A stretch of 64,000 nt of DNA from an uncultured Phycisphaerales bacterium (GCA_937927975.1 CALEZT010000196.1:17521-81520), one strand, 5' to 3'. Shown: positions 50,497-58,795, counted from the first letter of the stretch. Notes: a model not told the origin generated them from the letters alone. Made by a program: numbers and translations.

Positions 50497-51780
50497 TCAG
50501 ACGCCCCCGGCGCTGAGCGACATCATGACGATCGGGAGCAGCGCCGCTGCGATCACGAACCCGATCACAATGGCCAACAGCAGGATCAACAGAGCGGGAA
50601 ACAGACTCATGAACCGGTTGATCGCCGCGTCGGCGTCGCTGTCGAAGGTGTCGGCCGCGTTCAACAGCAGTTCATCGAGTTTACCCGTCTGTTCGCCGAT
50701 GGCAACGATCTGCACGAGCAAGGGCGGAAAATACCCCGACTCCTCCAGCGGTCCGGCCAACGATTCGCCGCGTTTGACCTTGTCGGCCACCTGATCCACC
50801 TCGCGCGCCAGCACCTCGTTTCCCAGCGTGTCGCGAACGACCGCCAGCGATTCCAGGATCGTGACGCCGCCCTGCGTCAGGGCGCCCAGAGTCCGTGCGA
50901 ACCGCCCCACTGCGATCGTCCGCAGAACCGCACCCAGGACCGGGATCTTCAGCCGGAAGGCGTCCCACTGCACTCGCCCGGTCGTCCGGGCCCACTTTCG
51001 AAATCGGACGAAACCCACGACAAGAGCCGCCAGGACGATCCATCCGAGCGCGCTTGCGAAAAGGCCTCGAAAGAAATGGCTGGCGGCCAACAGAACGCGG
51101 GTCGGCAGCGGCATCGCCGCGGCGGGCATGTCCACGGTTCCCAGGATCTTGGGCAGCATGACCGTGACCACGAGCACGGCCGAGGCCATGCCCAGACCCA
51201 GCAGGAAAATCGGGTAGGCCGCAGCAGTCTTCATGTTCGATTTGATCTTCTCTTCGCGGGCCAGGATCATCGCCAACTGCGTGCTGGTCTGTTCGAGAAT
51301 GCCGCCGGTTTCGCCGACGCGGATCATCGACAGATAGAGGGCGTTGAAGACCGTCTTGTGCTCCGCCAGGGCCTCGGAGAGCGACTTGCCTCCGCTGACG
51401 TCCTTGGTCAGGCGCTCGAACATCCGCTTCATGGCGGGTTTTCGCTGCTGTTTGCGCATCAGCTCGAGGCAGTTGAGCAAAGGCAAACCCGCTCGCACCG
51501 CGGTGCTCAATTGGGTGGTCATCGCCAGCACGTCCCGGCTGGCGACGTGCCCGTTCCGAAGGCGGTCCACGAAGCCCGACGAAACCGTGGGTTCGTGGCC
51601 TCGTGCAGCGGAAGATCCGCTCGCCGGCGTCTCGCGGCCCTGGCCCTTCTCGATCAACTCCATCACGAAGTGGCCGCGATCGGTCAGCGAGGCCACCGCG
51701 CTGCGACGGTCCGACGCGTCCACGACGCCCGCGACGTGCGTTCCCCCTCGATCCACCGCTTTATAGGCAAACTGACTCAA
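50497..51780 (-). CDS. gspF: GspF inner-membrane platform protein
   Basis: 427 residues from a TTG at 51780. Two GspF cytoplasmic domains are visible: LSTAVRAGLPLLNCLELMRK with GGKSLSEALAEHKTVFNALY, and LGALTQGGVTILESLAVVRD with KRGESLAGPLEESGYFPPLL. Membrane segments are YPIFLLGLGMASAVLVVTVM, GLFASALGWIVLAALVVGFV and MSLFPALLILLLAIVIGFVI. GspF couples the GspE ATPase to pseudopilus growth. An Ala/Gly/Arg-rich loop (about 45-75) precedes the first domain. Confidence 0.94.
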   Translation of the reverse strand: MSQFAYKAVDRGGTHVAGVVDASDRRSAVASLTDRGHFVMELIEKGQGRETPASGSSAARGHEPTVSSGFVDRLRNGHVASRDVLAMTTQLSTAVRAGLPLLNCLELMRKQQRKPAMKRMFERLTKDVSGGKSLSEALAEHKTVFNALYLSMIRVGETGGILEQTSTQLAMILAREEKIKSNMKTAAAYPIFLLGLGMASAVLVVTVMLPKILGTVDMPAAAMPLPTRVLLAASHFFRGLFASALGWIVLAALVVGFVRFRKWARTTGRVQWDAFRLKIPVLGAVLRTIAVGRFARTLGALTQGGVTILESLAVVRDTLGNEVLAREVDQVADKVKRGESLAGPLEESGYFPPLLVQIVAIGEQTGKLDELLLNAADTFDSDADAAINRFMSLFPALLILLLAIVIGFVIAAALLPIVMMSLSAGGV

Positions 51781-51839
51781 GATCTACCCCACTCGGCAAT
51801 GTGTTCTATTCAGGCACCGACGCGATTGCGACCGATCGA

Positions 51840-53576
51840 CTATTCGTCGTCGCCGATCGTCTTGGCGACGCGGAAGATCTCTTCCGGCGTCGTGATCCCT
51901 CGCAAGACCTTGTCGAACCCGTCATGCACCATGCTGACGTGGTCGGCCGGCGCTTCCCTTGCGATCTGCTCGCCCGAAGGACGCGATGCGATCAGTTCGC
52001 GGATACGCCCGGTGATGCGAAGGAGCTCGAAGATGCCGACCCGCCCGGTCATGCCGGTCTGATTGCAGTTGCTGCATCCTGCCCCATGGTAGAATTTCAC
52101 CCCGGAAGCGGTCTTCGCCACGCCGTTGAAGCTGCGAAGCAAGGTCTCGTCCGGCTCGTACGGCTCCTTGCACTTCGGACAGATCTTGCGGACCAGACGC
52201 TGCGCTAGGATGCCTTCCAGCGAGCTGGCCAGCAGGAACGGCTCGATCCCCATGTCGATCAGTCGAGTCACGGCGCCCGAGGCCTCGTTGGTGTGAAGGG
52301 TCGAGAACACCAGGTGCCCTGTGAGGGCGGCTCGGATCGCGATCTCCGCGGTTTCCTTGTCGCGGATCTCGCCGACCATGACGACGTCCGGATCGTGGCG
52401 GAGAATGTGCCGCAGCCCGGTGGCGAACGTCAGCCCTCGCTTGGGATTCACCGGCATCTGGTTGATGCCCTCGAGCTGGTACTCGACGGGATCCTCGATC
52501 GTGATCATCTTGAGTGTGGGCGAGTAGATCTGGTTGAGTGCCGCATAGAGCGTCGTCGTCTTGCCCGAACCGGTGGGTCCTGTGACCAGGAGGATCCCAT
52601 GGGTCTTCTTCAGGCACTTGCTGAAACCGTCGAGCGTCGCCTCATTCATTCCCAGATCGGTCAGGCTGATGAGCGACGCGGACCGGTCCAGAAGCCGCAG
52701 CGCGACCCCCTCCCCGAAGACGGTCGGCACCGTCGAGACGCGGATGTCGATCTTGCCTTTCTTGCCCATGAACTCGATGTGTCCGTCCTGGGGGACGAAC
52801 CGCTCGGCGATGTTCATGTTGGCCATGATCTTGACGCGGGACACGATCGCGGCGTGAAGCCTCTTCGAAGACGGCGTCTTCTCGATCAAAAGACCGTCGA
52901 TGCGGTACTTGATCTTGACCTCGCGGTCGAACGGCTCGATGTGGATGTCGCTGGCACGGGACTCAATCGCCTCGTAGATGATGAGATTCACCAGATTGAC
53001 CAGCGAGGGTTCCCGGGCCAGTTCGCTGAGCTTGGCGGGGGAGAAGTCGCCGTTGCCGGAATCATCGGAATCCGCCCGCTGGTCGGCCGGAGCCAGGTTG
53101 TCCAGCATTCGAGCGACGTTGCTGCCGTAGAACCGCAGGACCGCGTGCTCCAGTTGGACCGGATCGGCGTAGAACCGCTGGATCATGCAGCCGGTGACCA
53201 GGCGCAAATCCTCTGTCACCTGGAGTTGGAGCGGATCGGTCATGGCCACCGCGAGACGGCCATTCTCCCGCCAAAGAGGTAGGATATTGTGTTTGCTCAC
53301 CAGTTCCGCCGGCACCATGCCAAGAATCTCGCCGCCGATGGAGAGTTCGGACAGATCCACTCGCTCGATCCCGGCCTGGATCGCAAGTGCTTCATTCAAC
53401 TGGGTTTGCGTCACATATCCCAACTCCAGAAGGATCTGTCCCAACTGCCTGTGCTTGACCTTCTGCTCGGCCAGAGCGACGCCGAGGTCGGCCTCGTCCA
53501 GGTATGCTTTTTCACAAAGCAGCTCGCCGAGCATTTTCTTTCTTCGAACCACACTACCGTGAGGGTCTATGCCCAT
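51840..53576 (-). CDS. gspE: GspE type II secretion ATPase
   Basis: 578 residues. The N-terminal GspE domains (MLGELLCEKAYLDEADLGVA, LGQILLELGYVTQTQLNEAL) lead to the ATPase: Walker A VTGPTGSGKTTTLYAAL, Asp box LRHILRHDPDVVMVGEIRDK, His box ALTGHLVFSTLHTNEASGAV. The tetra-cysteine zinc region reads CPKCKEPYEPDETLL, then CSNCNQTGMTGRVGIFELL. It powers pseudopilus assembly from the cytoplasm. It is the first gene of the operon; a promoter candidate lies at 53760-53788. The start may also be the ATG at 53534 (MLGELLCEK), which matches family N-termini better. Confidence 0.95.
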   Translation of the reverse strand: MGIDPHGSVVRRKKMLGELLCEKAYLDEADLGVALAEQKVKHRQLGQILLELGYVTQTQLNEALAIQAGIERVDLSELSIGGEILGMVPAELVSKHNILPLWRENGRLAVAMTDPLQLQVTEDLRLVTGCMIQRFYADPVQLEHAVLRFYGSNVARMLDNLAPADQRADSDDSGNGDFSPAKLSELAREPSLVNLVNLIIYEAIESRASDIHIEPFDREVKIKYRIDGLLIEKTPSSKRLHAAIVSRVKIMANMNIAERFVPQDGHIEFMGKKGKIDIRVSTVPTVFGEGVALRLLDRSASLISLTDLGMNEATLDGFSKCLKKTHGILLVTGPTGSGKTTTLYAALNQIYSPTLKMITIEDPVEYQLEGINQMPVNPKRGLTFATGLRHILRHDPDVVMVGEIRDKETAEIAIRAALTGHLVFSTLHTNEASGAVTRLIDMGIEPFLLASSLEGILAQRLVRKICPKCKEPYEPDETLLRSFNGVAKTASGVKFYHGAGCSNCNQTGMTGRVGIFELLRITGRIRELIASRPSGEQIAREAPADHVSMVHDGFDKVLRGITTPEEIFRVAKTIGDDE

Positions 53577-53759
53577 CGTGAAACCTCGAATCTCAGATCA
53601 GTCCGCCTGCAACCACAGGCAGAACAACAAGTTACACGAACCTTATCTCTTCCGCCAACGAAATCCCTCACACGCTTCGCCAGAACCGCTCTGTCGTGCG
53701 AACAGGGCTCGACGCATGGCTTCAGGGATCCCGACAGCCGCGTCCACCGCATCGCGCCT

Positions 53760-53788
53760 ATTCTACCGTCGCCGCAGCACCAGGCCAA
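53760..53788 (-). promoter_or_regulatory. Candidate promoter of the T2SS operon
   Basis: On the minus strand, TTGGCC (53783-53788) and TAGAAT (53760-53765) are 17 bases apart. The predicted start near 53753 would give a leader of about 177 nt before gspE. The -35 match is weak. Confidence 0.35.
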
Positions 53789-53985
53789 ATAAACCCTCCA
53801 CGGTCACTATCTACAGACGCTTCGAGACGGGGCTTTGTTACACAAAAATGGAATTCTGATGCGTACAACGCCGCGTGCGGTACCGCCCAGGCGGAACCCC
53901 TTCGCCAGGCGAGGACGCCGAGAACCATGCGGCTTCCTCCCATGGAGTATCAGGACAATCCTCGCTGGAGCAGGGGAAAAATCAT

Positions 53986-54014
53986 TTGACAGCCTCAAGT
54001 GCTGCTCTGACAAT
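53986..54014 (+). promoter_or_regulatory. Promoter driving the HEAT-like gene leader
   Basis: A perfect TTGACA (53986-53991) and GACAAT (54009-54014) are 17 bases apart. The predicted start near 54021 is about 330 nt before the ATG at 54352, so the transcript would have an unusually long 5' leader. Confidence 0.55.
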
Positions 54015-54351
54015 GATATGCGTACGGTTGGCGTCGCGCGACAGACCCAGAGTGGTCACCGTTTTGGGGTCTGCAAACGACCGACAGAAAACGGCCCTCG
54101 TCGGTGAGCGAGTTGGCGCGACGACCTGAACAACACGTGCCTTCTGACTGGAGGACAAGCAAGGATGCTCAAGTCCAGGCATGGAGTGGGTGGGGAAGGG
54201 TCGCGCACCTGTCATGTGTCAAGGTATGCTTCTTCGCCATCATTTCCCCGACGGTTCCACGCACGGCATCGCTCTTGTCTCCGCTGGAATGGGTGCGAAG
54301 CGGCTCTCAACGAACGGATTTTCGACATCGAGGCACACAGGAGGTGGCGTC

Positions 54352-54843
54352 ATGAGGCTGGAGAAAAGGCAGCCCTCGGGTCGCGAGAAAGACGAAGAAG
54401 CCCTTGAATTGCTGGAGAAGCTGCGAGAGCAAATGTATTCCACAAACATCTCGACCGTGCGGCAGAGCGCGTTCCACCTGTCCTGGATGCAGGAGGACGG
54501 TCTGGATATCCTTCGCGAAGCCCTTTTGACCGACACGCCTCGTCGAACCAAGAGCGCCGCGGCGTACGGCCTTCGCAAGATGCGAGGTCGAATGCGTGTA
54601 CGCGCTGAGGAGACCTTGATCGAAGGGACCACCAGCCGGGATCGCCTGACCGCTGAGATTTCCCGCAATGCCCTGGTCGTGATCAAGAAAGCCAGGATGG
54701 CCCCCAAGCGACCGCCGCGTCCGACCGGCAACCGTCCCGCCAAGTTCGAGATCCGTGACGTTCCGCGAAAGGAACGTCCCAGGGGCCAGCCCCAGCGAGG
54801 GAGGCGGCCCGACGATCACCCGTCGTCGCGCCAAAAAGGCTGA
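54352..54843 (+). CDS. Small HEAT-like protein with basic C-terminal tail
   Basis: 163 residues from the ATG at 54352, six bases after AGGAGGT; an ATG at 54181 also starts in frame but has no ribosome-binding site. Residues 15-105 look like two to three HEAT-type helical pairs (LEKLREQMYSTNISTVRQSA, DTPRRTKSAAAYGLRKMRGR, DRLTAEISRNALVVIKKARM). The last 55 residues are Pro/Arg/Lys-rich (PKRPPRPTGNRPAKFEIRDV), a probable nucleic-acid-binding or disordered tail. The 330-nt structured leader suggests post-transcriptional control. The cellular role is unknown. Confidence 0.75.
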   Translation: MRLEKRQPSGREKDEEALELLEKLREQMYSTNISTVRQSAFHLSWMQEDGLDILREALLTDTPRRTKSAAAYGLRKMRGRMRVRAEETLIEGTTSRDRLTAEISRNALVVIKKARMAPKRPPRPTGNRPAKFEIRDVPRKERPRGQPQRGRRPDDHPSSRQKG

Positions 54844-55007
54844 ATCCTGTCCTGCGCAGGTAGACGCAAGCATTCGATCTGCTCGCATCTCAGCGATTTC
54901 CGCCGCGGTTTGAATCCTCCCCGGAAGAGAGGATATTCTGTAAACGCTGCGACTGAAAGGGCTTAAGATATAAGTCCGAGAATCCTGTAAATTTTTCCGC
55001 TTTCTGC

Positions 55008-55036
55008 TTGACATTACAGGACTATCGATCTACAAC
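55008..55036 (+). promoter_or_regulatory. Promoter at the head of the hairpin array
   Basis: A perfect TTGACA (55008-55013) is 17 bases from TACAAC (55031-55036). The predicted start near 55043 lies 10 bases before the first GGA-loop hairpin. Confidence 0.55.
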
Positions 55037-55042
55037 CTCACT

Positions 55043-55200
55043 CAATGGCAGTCCCTCAGGAGGAGGGTCAGCCTAAAGCCACCCAGGAGGGGTGTGCTTC
55101 CCAAGGATGACGGCATCGCATGATGCGGCGCCAAGTGACGGCATTCCCGGAGGACGGGAAATGGGAACCGTGGCAAGGAGGCTTGGAGTGACGATTCCAG
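55043..55200 (+). ncRNA. Candidate regulatory RNA with GGA-loop stem-loops (CsrB/RsmZ-like architecture)
   Basis: Stem-loops in order: CCCTC-AGGAG-GAGGG (55053-55067); CACCC-AGGAG-GGGTG (55080-55094); a plain GCATC-GCAT-GATGC (55113-55126); TTCCCG-GAGGA-CGGGAA (55144-55160); a weak CAAG-GAGG-CTTG (55174-55185). An unpaired AAGGAT lies at 55103-55108. The stems differ in sequence while the loops keep AGGA, as in RNAs that sequester CsrA/RsmA. A sixth hairpin, CCGGTC-AAGGAG-GACCGG, is further on at 55579-55596. The 3' end is undefined and no clean terminator is seen. No csrA gene is in the window. The region could instead be the leader of the 55880 gene. Confidence 0.35.
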
Positions 55201-55879
55201 GGGGTATATGTCTGTGCGTGCGCGCCGCGCCCGACGGCGGTCGCTTGACAGGCCTTTTCGGCGTCCCGCAGGTCGCGCTATCGTTTCCCGTCAGAGGCGT
55301 TTCTGCACGTATCTTCTCGAATCGCAGCGTCTGCCTGCCGATCCTCCCTCCGCGAGGTCCCTTACGCGGCGTGTCCAGATCGATCCAAAACCCTGTTCCC
55401 GGCGTGTCCTGCACGACGCCCGCCTGGAATTCGTTGAGAGCTACACCCAGAGAACGGTACGGAAGCCGTTCCATAACTGCCGCGGCCGTTGACGTTGCGA
55501 CTGCGACCTGCGATTTTCGTCCCCACAAAGCAGCCCACATCTTCTGTACTCGGACGCGCCGGCATTGTTGTGGGTCGGCCGGTCAAGGAGGACCGGTCGA
55601 TTCACTGGGTCTGGGGTCGGGAGAGCCTGCTCTCCCGGCTCCAGTCGCAAGCGGAGCTCAGCAAGCGAAAGGAGGATCCAGGGCTTCATACAGGAGGTCT
55701 TGAAATCAGGCAAACAGGCATCGGGAACAGACCCCATCGAGGGCTGCACGATCGTCGGACCCTGCGTCAGGGCGGTCGTGCTCGCGTGAGATCCCGGAAT
55801 CATATCAAGGATGTGGCCGTCACCGGCCAGACAAGTCCGGCTCCGGCGCGCCCGGAGGCGGCATCGGAAAGGAGTGGGT

Positions 55880-56332
55880 ATGTCACGGAGGAGTCTATTC
55901 ATCGCTTTGGGGGCAATCCTGTGCGTATCGACCGCCCGCGCGGGAGAGATCAAATGGCACCTCTGGCCTTGCGCCCCGATCGCCCAGGAGATCGCGACAA
56001 TCCCCGTTCTCATGGACGTCGGGTATTGGATTGAGATCGTCAACCAGGACGCGGTCATCAAGCTCAGGCAGATCACCATCAACAACTACGAAGGCTGCAC
56101 GGATCTGCGGGTGCGCACCAACAGCCAGATCCGCCTGAGCTGCTCGATCAGTCCGACCGGCGCCATCCCCGGCACCTATTCGTGCTACATCACCGGCGCC
56201 GACATCAATCCTCCCGGCGGCAATGCCAACGTCTGCGCCAAGCTGACCAACGCGAATCTCGCCGGCCGTCCCGGCGGCACGAAGGATCTGAAGGTCGCCG
56301 TGGTCACGGTCCGGGTGGTGCCGAGATTCTAG
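55880..56332 (+). CDS. Small secreted protein, unknown
   Basis: 150 residues from the ATG at 55880, six bases after AGGAG. A signal peptide (MSRRSLFIALGAILCVSTAR, cut near ARA/GE) leads to a mature domain of about 130 residues with five cysteines (LWPCAPIAQE, NYEGCTDLRV, IRLSCSISPT, YSCYITGADI, NVCAKLTNAN). The hydrophobic/polar alternation (VRTNSQIRLSCSISPT, KVAVVTVRVVPRF) suggests a beta-sandwich held by disulfides. No family recognised. It ends just before a strong terminator. Upstream sits the hairpin-rich region, so its expression may be post-transcriptionally controlled. Confidence 0.75.
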   Translation: MSRRSLFIALGAILCVSTARAGEIKWHLWPCAPIAQEIATIPVLMDVGYWIEIVNQDAVIKLRQITINNYEGCTDLRVRTNSQIRLSCSISPTGAIPGTYSCYITGADINPPGGNANVCAKLTNANLAGRPGGTKDLKVAVVTVRVVPRF

Positions 56333-56367
56333 GCGCCCTTCTTCCCGATCGGGAGAGCTTCTGACCG

Positions 56368-56400
56368 GGGGTGGATGATCTTCATCCGCCCCTTGTTTTC
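56368..56400 (+). terminator. Rho-independent terminator after the 55880 gene
   Basis: GGGGTGGATGA (56368-56378) pairs with TCATCCGCCCC (56382-56392) over 11 bp with one T-G pair; the loop is TCT, and TTGTTTTC follows. The stop codon of the convergent gene (56382-56384) is inside the stem. Confidence 0.75.
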
Positions 56401-56900
56401 TCGACCGGGTCGGAGACGCCAGTCCGGTCGCCGCCGGACGACGACCTGTCGTCGTGTCGTTCGATGGAGTCGCTGTCGCCCGAATTCGCGCCGAGCGAGT
56501 GGTTGGTCGCGATGCGAAATTCCCCTTCCGCAAATGCGATGTTCGTGATTTCCATTCCGCGGACCTGGCGTCGAAGCAACGGGTTCACTTCCACGTAAAG
56601 CCTCGGATACTCCCATCGAGCGCCGTGCTCGGCCAGCGGGAAACTCGCCAACACCTTGTCCACGAGCCAGTCGAACTGATCGATGAGTCGATTGGTCACG
56701 AGCTGCAGGACGACCTGCCCCTGCTCGAATCCAACGAACCGCAGGCCGACGCGGAGAGACTTGAAGACCGGCCAGGGGGTCTTGATCCGAAGTTTGACCT
56801 CGTCTTGCGCCAACTCAACGTCGAGCACCTCATTCGGAAGCAGACCGTTGGCGATCAGAATGCACACCAGCTCATCACCTGAGAGAATTATCTGCCCCAT
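56382..56900 (-). CDS. Conserved-looking hypothetical protein, 172 aa
   Basis: From the ATG at 56900 (MGQIILSGDELVCILIANGL). No signal peptide or membrane helix. The fold looks alpha/beta: VLDVELAQDEVKLRIKTPWP, then FKSLRVGLRFVGFEQGQVVL and the helical LIDQFDWLVDKVLASFPLAE, ending in a disordered Ser/Asp/Gly tail (SDSIERHDDRSSSGGDRTGV). It may be a small lipid- or ligand-binding protein; no motif is recognised. It is 64 bp downstream of the ABC permease on the same strand and may belong to that operon. Confidence 0.65.
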   Translation of the reverse strand: MGQIILSGDELVCILIANGLLPNEVLDVELAQDEVKLRIKTPWPVFKSLRVGLRFVGFEQGQVVLQLVTNRLIDQFDWLVDKVLASFPLAEHGARWEYPRLYVEVNPLLRRQVRGMEITNIAFAEGEFRIATNHSLGANSGDSDSIERHDDRSSSGGDRTGVSDPVEKTRGG

Positions 56901-56964
56901 GTCCAACCACCTGTTCCCTAGGCCCCGACTCTGACACACTCCCTGAAGACACCTGTCGAACTCG

Positions 56965-57756
56965 TCATCGAATCAGCCTGCGTCGAAGCCGCTGGATCGC
57001 CAAATACCCGGTGAGGGCGGTGAAGATCGCGATGTAAGCTACGCTTGCCAGAAGGACCGGGGTGTAATGGCTCGCACAGACGGCACGCGACAGACGAACC
57101 GCATGTGTCAGGGGCATGATCTCCGCGATGAACCGGATATTCCGCGGCAGGTCGCCGACCGGGAACACCACGCCGGAAAAGAAAAACATCGGCGAGATGA
57201 CGCCCGTCAGATAGAAGTTGAAGTGGTTGATCGTCTTGACGAAAGACGTGATCCACAGCGAGAGGGTCGCGAACATCATACCCGTGAGGAAGCCCACGAA
57301 GGGAGTCAGCAAGCCCGCGGGCAGTTGGATGATCCCGAACGCGATCAGCACGCACATTACGGCAAATGTGAAGAACAGCCCTTTCGTCCCGGCCCAGATG
57401 ATTTCGCCCACGATCAGATTGTTCACGGTGATCGGGGCCGCCAGCATCCCATCGTAGACCTTCTCGAACTCCAGGCGGATGAACGTGCCGAAAGTGCACT
57501 CGTAGGCGGCAGTGAACATCGCGGCGGTGACCAGAAGGCCGGTGCCCAGAAAATCGATGTACGGCAAACCATCCCATGTCTGGTCGATGTACTTGCCCAA
57601 GCCCAGCCCCACGCCCATCAAGAATAACAGCGGCTCCAGGAAGGGCGGCAACCCGTTGCTGACGAGGTTCTTCGTGTACACCCGCATGTGGCGATACCAC
57701 ACGCTGAACAACCGCTGGAAAAGCGACGGATACGCCGGGGGACTACTGTTTTTCAT
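56965..57756 (-). CDS. ABC-2 type permease (NodJ/DrrB-like)
   Basis: 263 residues from the ATG at 57756 (MKNSSPPAYPSLFQRLFSVW). Six membrane segments are visible, including PLLFLMGVGLGLGKYI, FLGTGLLVTAAMFTAAYECT, IIWAGTKGLFFTFAVMCVLI, GLLTPFVGFLTGMMFATLSL, FYLTGVISPMFFFSGVVFPV and LASVAYIAIFTALTGYLAIQ. EKVYDGMLAAPITVNNLIVG is the ABC-2 loop of exporters such as NodJ. The start overlaps the ATPase stop by 14 bases. The substrate is unknown; homologues export lipo-oligosaccharides or antibiotics. Confidence 0.88.
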   Translation of the reverse strand: MKNSSPPAYPSLFQRLFSVWYRHMRVYTKNLVSNGLPPFLEPLLFLMGVGLGLGKYIDQTWDGLPYIDFLGTGLLVTAAMFTAAYECTFGTFIRLEFEKVYDGMLAAPITVNNLIVGEIIWAGTKGLFFTFAVMCVLIAFGIIQLPAGLLTPFVGFLTGMMFATLSLWITSFVKTINHFNFYLTGVISPMFFFSGVVFPVGDLPRNIRFIAEIMPLTHAVRLSRAVCASHYTPVLLASVAYIAIFTALTGYLAIQRLRRRLIR

Positions 57757-58669
57757 TGAGGGTCCTCCCGGTGGCCTTGAGGAACACGTCTTCGAGCGTC
57801 GATTGCCGGATGTAGTACTGGTTGCCGGAGAGCTTGTCGGCGATGCCTTTGAGCCGTTCGACGTCGTTGGCGTGGAAACGCTGTATTCCATCGGCCCGGT
57901 CGAGCCGGACCCCGGCAGGCAGGCTCGATTCCTGGATAGCCGCCACGCCGTTGGCGATCGGCACCTCCAGCACATACGCTTCGATGTTGTTCCGGAGCAA
58001 CTGGCGAGGATTGTCCTCCAGGACTCTGCGGCCCTTGTCCATGATGAGGATCGTGTCGCAGATCTGGAAGGCCTCTTCCATATAATGGGTGGTCAACAGA
58101 ATCGTGGTGCCCTGGGCGCGGAGTTGGCGAAGCTTGTCCCAAATCACGTGGCGGACCTGAGGATCCAGCCCGGTCGTCGGCTCGTCGAGGATCAGCAGTC
58201 TCGGATTGTTCAGCAGCGCCCGAGCGATGACCAGGCGACGCTGCATGCCGCCGGAGAGTTCGCGAATTCTCGCGCCGGCCTTCTCCGACAGTTCGAGAAA
58301 CTCCAGGAGCCCCTGGATCCGCTCCCTCGCCATGAGGCCGGACAGGCCATAGAACTTCGAGTAAATCACCAGATTCTGGAAGACGTTGAGCTCGTCGTCC
58401 AGATTGTTCTCCTGCGGCACGACCCCCGACAGGTACTTGATCGCCAGCTCGTCCCGAGCGGGATCGTAGCCGAAGACGCGGATCTCGCCGCCGTCGCGGA
58501 CATCTCTGCTGCTGCGGCCGTAGATCATCTTCATCATCGTGGTCTTGCCGGCCCCGTTGGGGCCGAGCAGGCCGAAGCAGACGCCCTCCTCGACCTCGAA
58601 GCTCAGGTCGCAAACGGCCCGCACTCCGCCGAACGACTTGTTGACGTGTTGGACGCTTATGATCTTCAT
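57743..58669 (-). CDS. ABC exporter ATP-binding protein (NodI/DrrA-like)
   Basis: 308 residues from the ATG at 58669. Walker A is FGLLGPNGAGKTTMMK, the signature RELSGGMQRRLVIARAL, Walker B RLLILDEPTTGLDP and the switch His in TILLTTHYMEEAFQ. The Q-loop reads GVVPQENNLDDELN, typical of NodI/DrrA. The C-terminal domain (NNIEAYVLEVPIANGVAAIQ) is short. It partners the permease encoded immediately downstream. A promoter candidate is at 58767-58795. Confidence 0.92.
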   Translation of the reverse strand: MKIISVQHVNKSFGGVRAVCDLSFEVEEGVCFGLLGPNGAGKTTMMKMIYGRSSRDVRDGGEIRVFGYDPARDELAIKYLSGVVPQENNLDDELNVFQNLVIYSKFYGLSGLMARERIQGLLEFLELSEKAGARIRELSGGMQRRLVIARALLNNPRLLILDEPTTGLDPQVRHVIWDKLRQLRAQGTTILLTTHYMEEAFQICDTILIMDKGRRVLEDNPRQLLRNNIEAYVLEVPIANGVAAIQESSLPAGVRLDRADGIQRFHANDVERLKGIADKLSGNQYYIRQSTLEDVFLKATGRTLNEKQ

Positions 58670-58766
58670 GACCCCATCACCGAGCATTCCTTCAACAGCC
58701 GACGCTGGCTGTATCCATCGCGACCTCCTGCGAACAGACCGCGACATGATTTCAGTCTTTCGACAT

Positions 58767-58795
58767 ATTCTACACATCCTGCGGTAGAATGCCAC
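58767..58795 (-). promoter_or_regulatory. Candidate promoter of the ABC exporter operon
   Basis: On the minus strand, GTGGCA (58790-58795) and TAGAAT (58767-58772) are 17 bases apart; the predicted start near 58760 leaves about 91 nt of leader. Confidence 0.35.

Larger units (their letters stand above)
53577..54351. other. 775-bp region between gspE and the HEAT-like gene
   Basis: No protein gene is supported. It holds the T2SS promoter candidate, a run of three small stem-loops at 53883-53945 (CCGCC/GGCGG, TCGCC/GGCGA, CCATG/CATGG), a plus-strand promoter at 53986-54014, and a long leader of about 330 nt. The leader contains a 7-bp stem (CAGACCC 54042-54048 with GGGTCTG 54067-54073) and a GTCGCGCGAC palindrome near 54033. 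Confidence 0.5.
54844..55879. other. 1-kb region with no confident gene, upstream of the 55880 secreted protein
   Basis: Reading frames on both strands have no domain-like composition. A 94-residue frame at 55208-55492 has a plausible ribosome-binding site but an Arg-rich, composition-driven sequence. What is visible instead: promoter-like TTGAAT-18-TATTCT (54910-54939) and TTGACA-17-TACAAC (55008-55036), a stem ATCCTC/GAGGAT with GGA in its loop (54914-54934), the GGA-loop hairpin array (55043-55200), and hairpins at 55579-55596 and 55619-55636. Confidence 0.5.

Noticed and set aside
55052..55097. GEMM/c-di-GMP riboswitch from a CCTAAAGCCACC stretch
   Set aside because: The first half of the aptamer and the required pairing are missing; the bases are better explained by the GGA-loop hairpins.
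55208..55492. 94-residue frame after an AGGGGG site
   Set aside because: Arg-rich, composition-driven sequence with no domain-like pattern, in a region better explained by structured RNA.
55073..55540. 155-residue minus-strand frame
   Set aside because: No ribosome-binding site or recognisable motifs; Pro/Thr-rich tail typical of a chance frame in GC-rich DNA.
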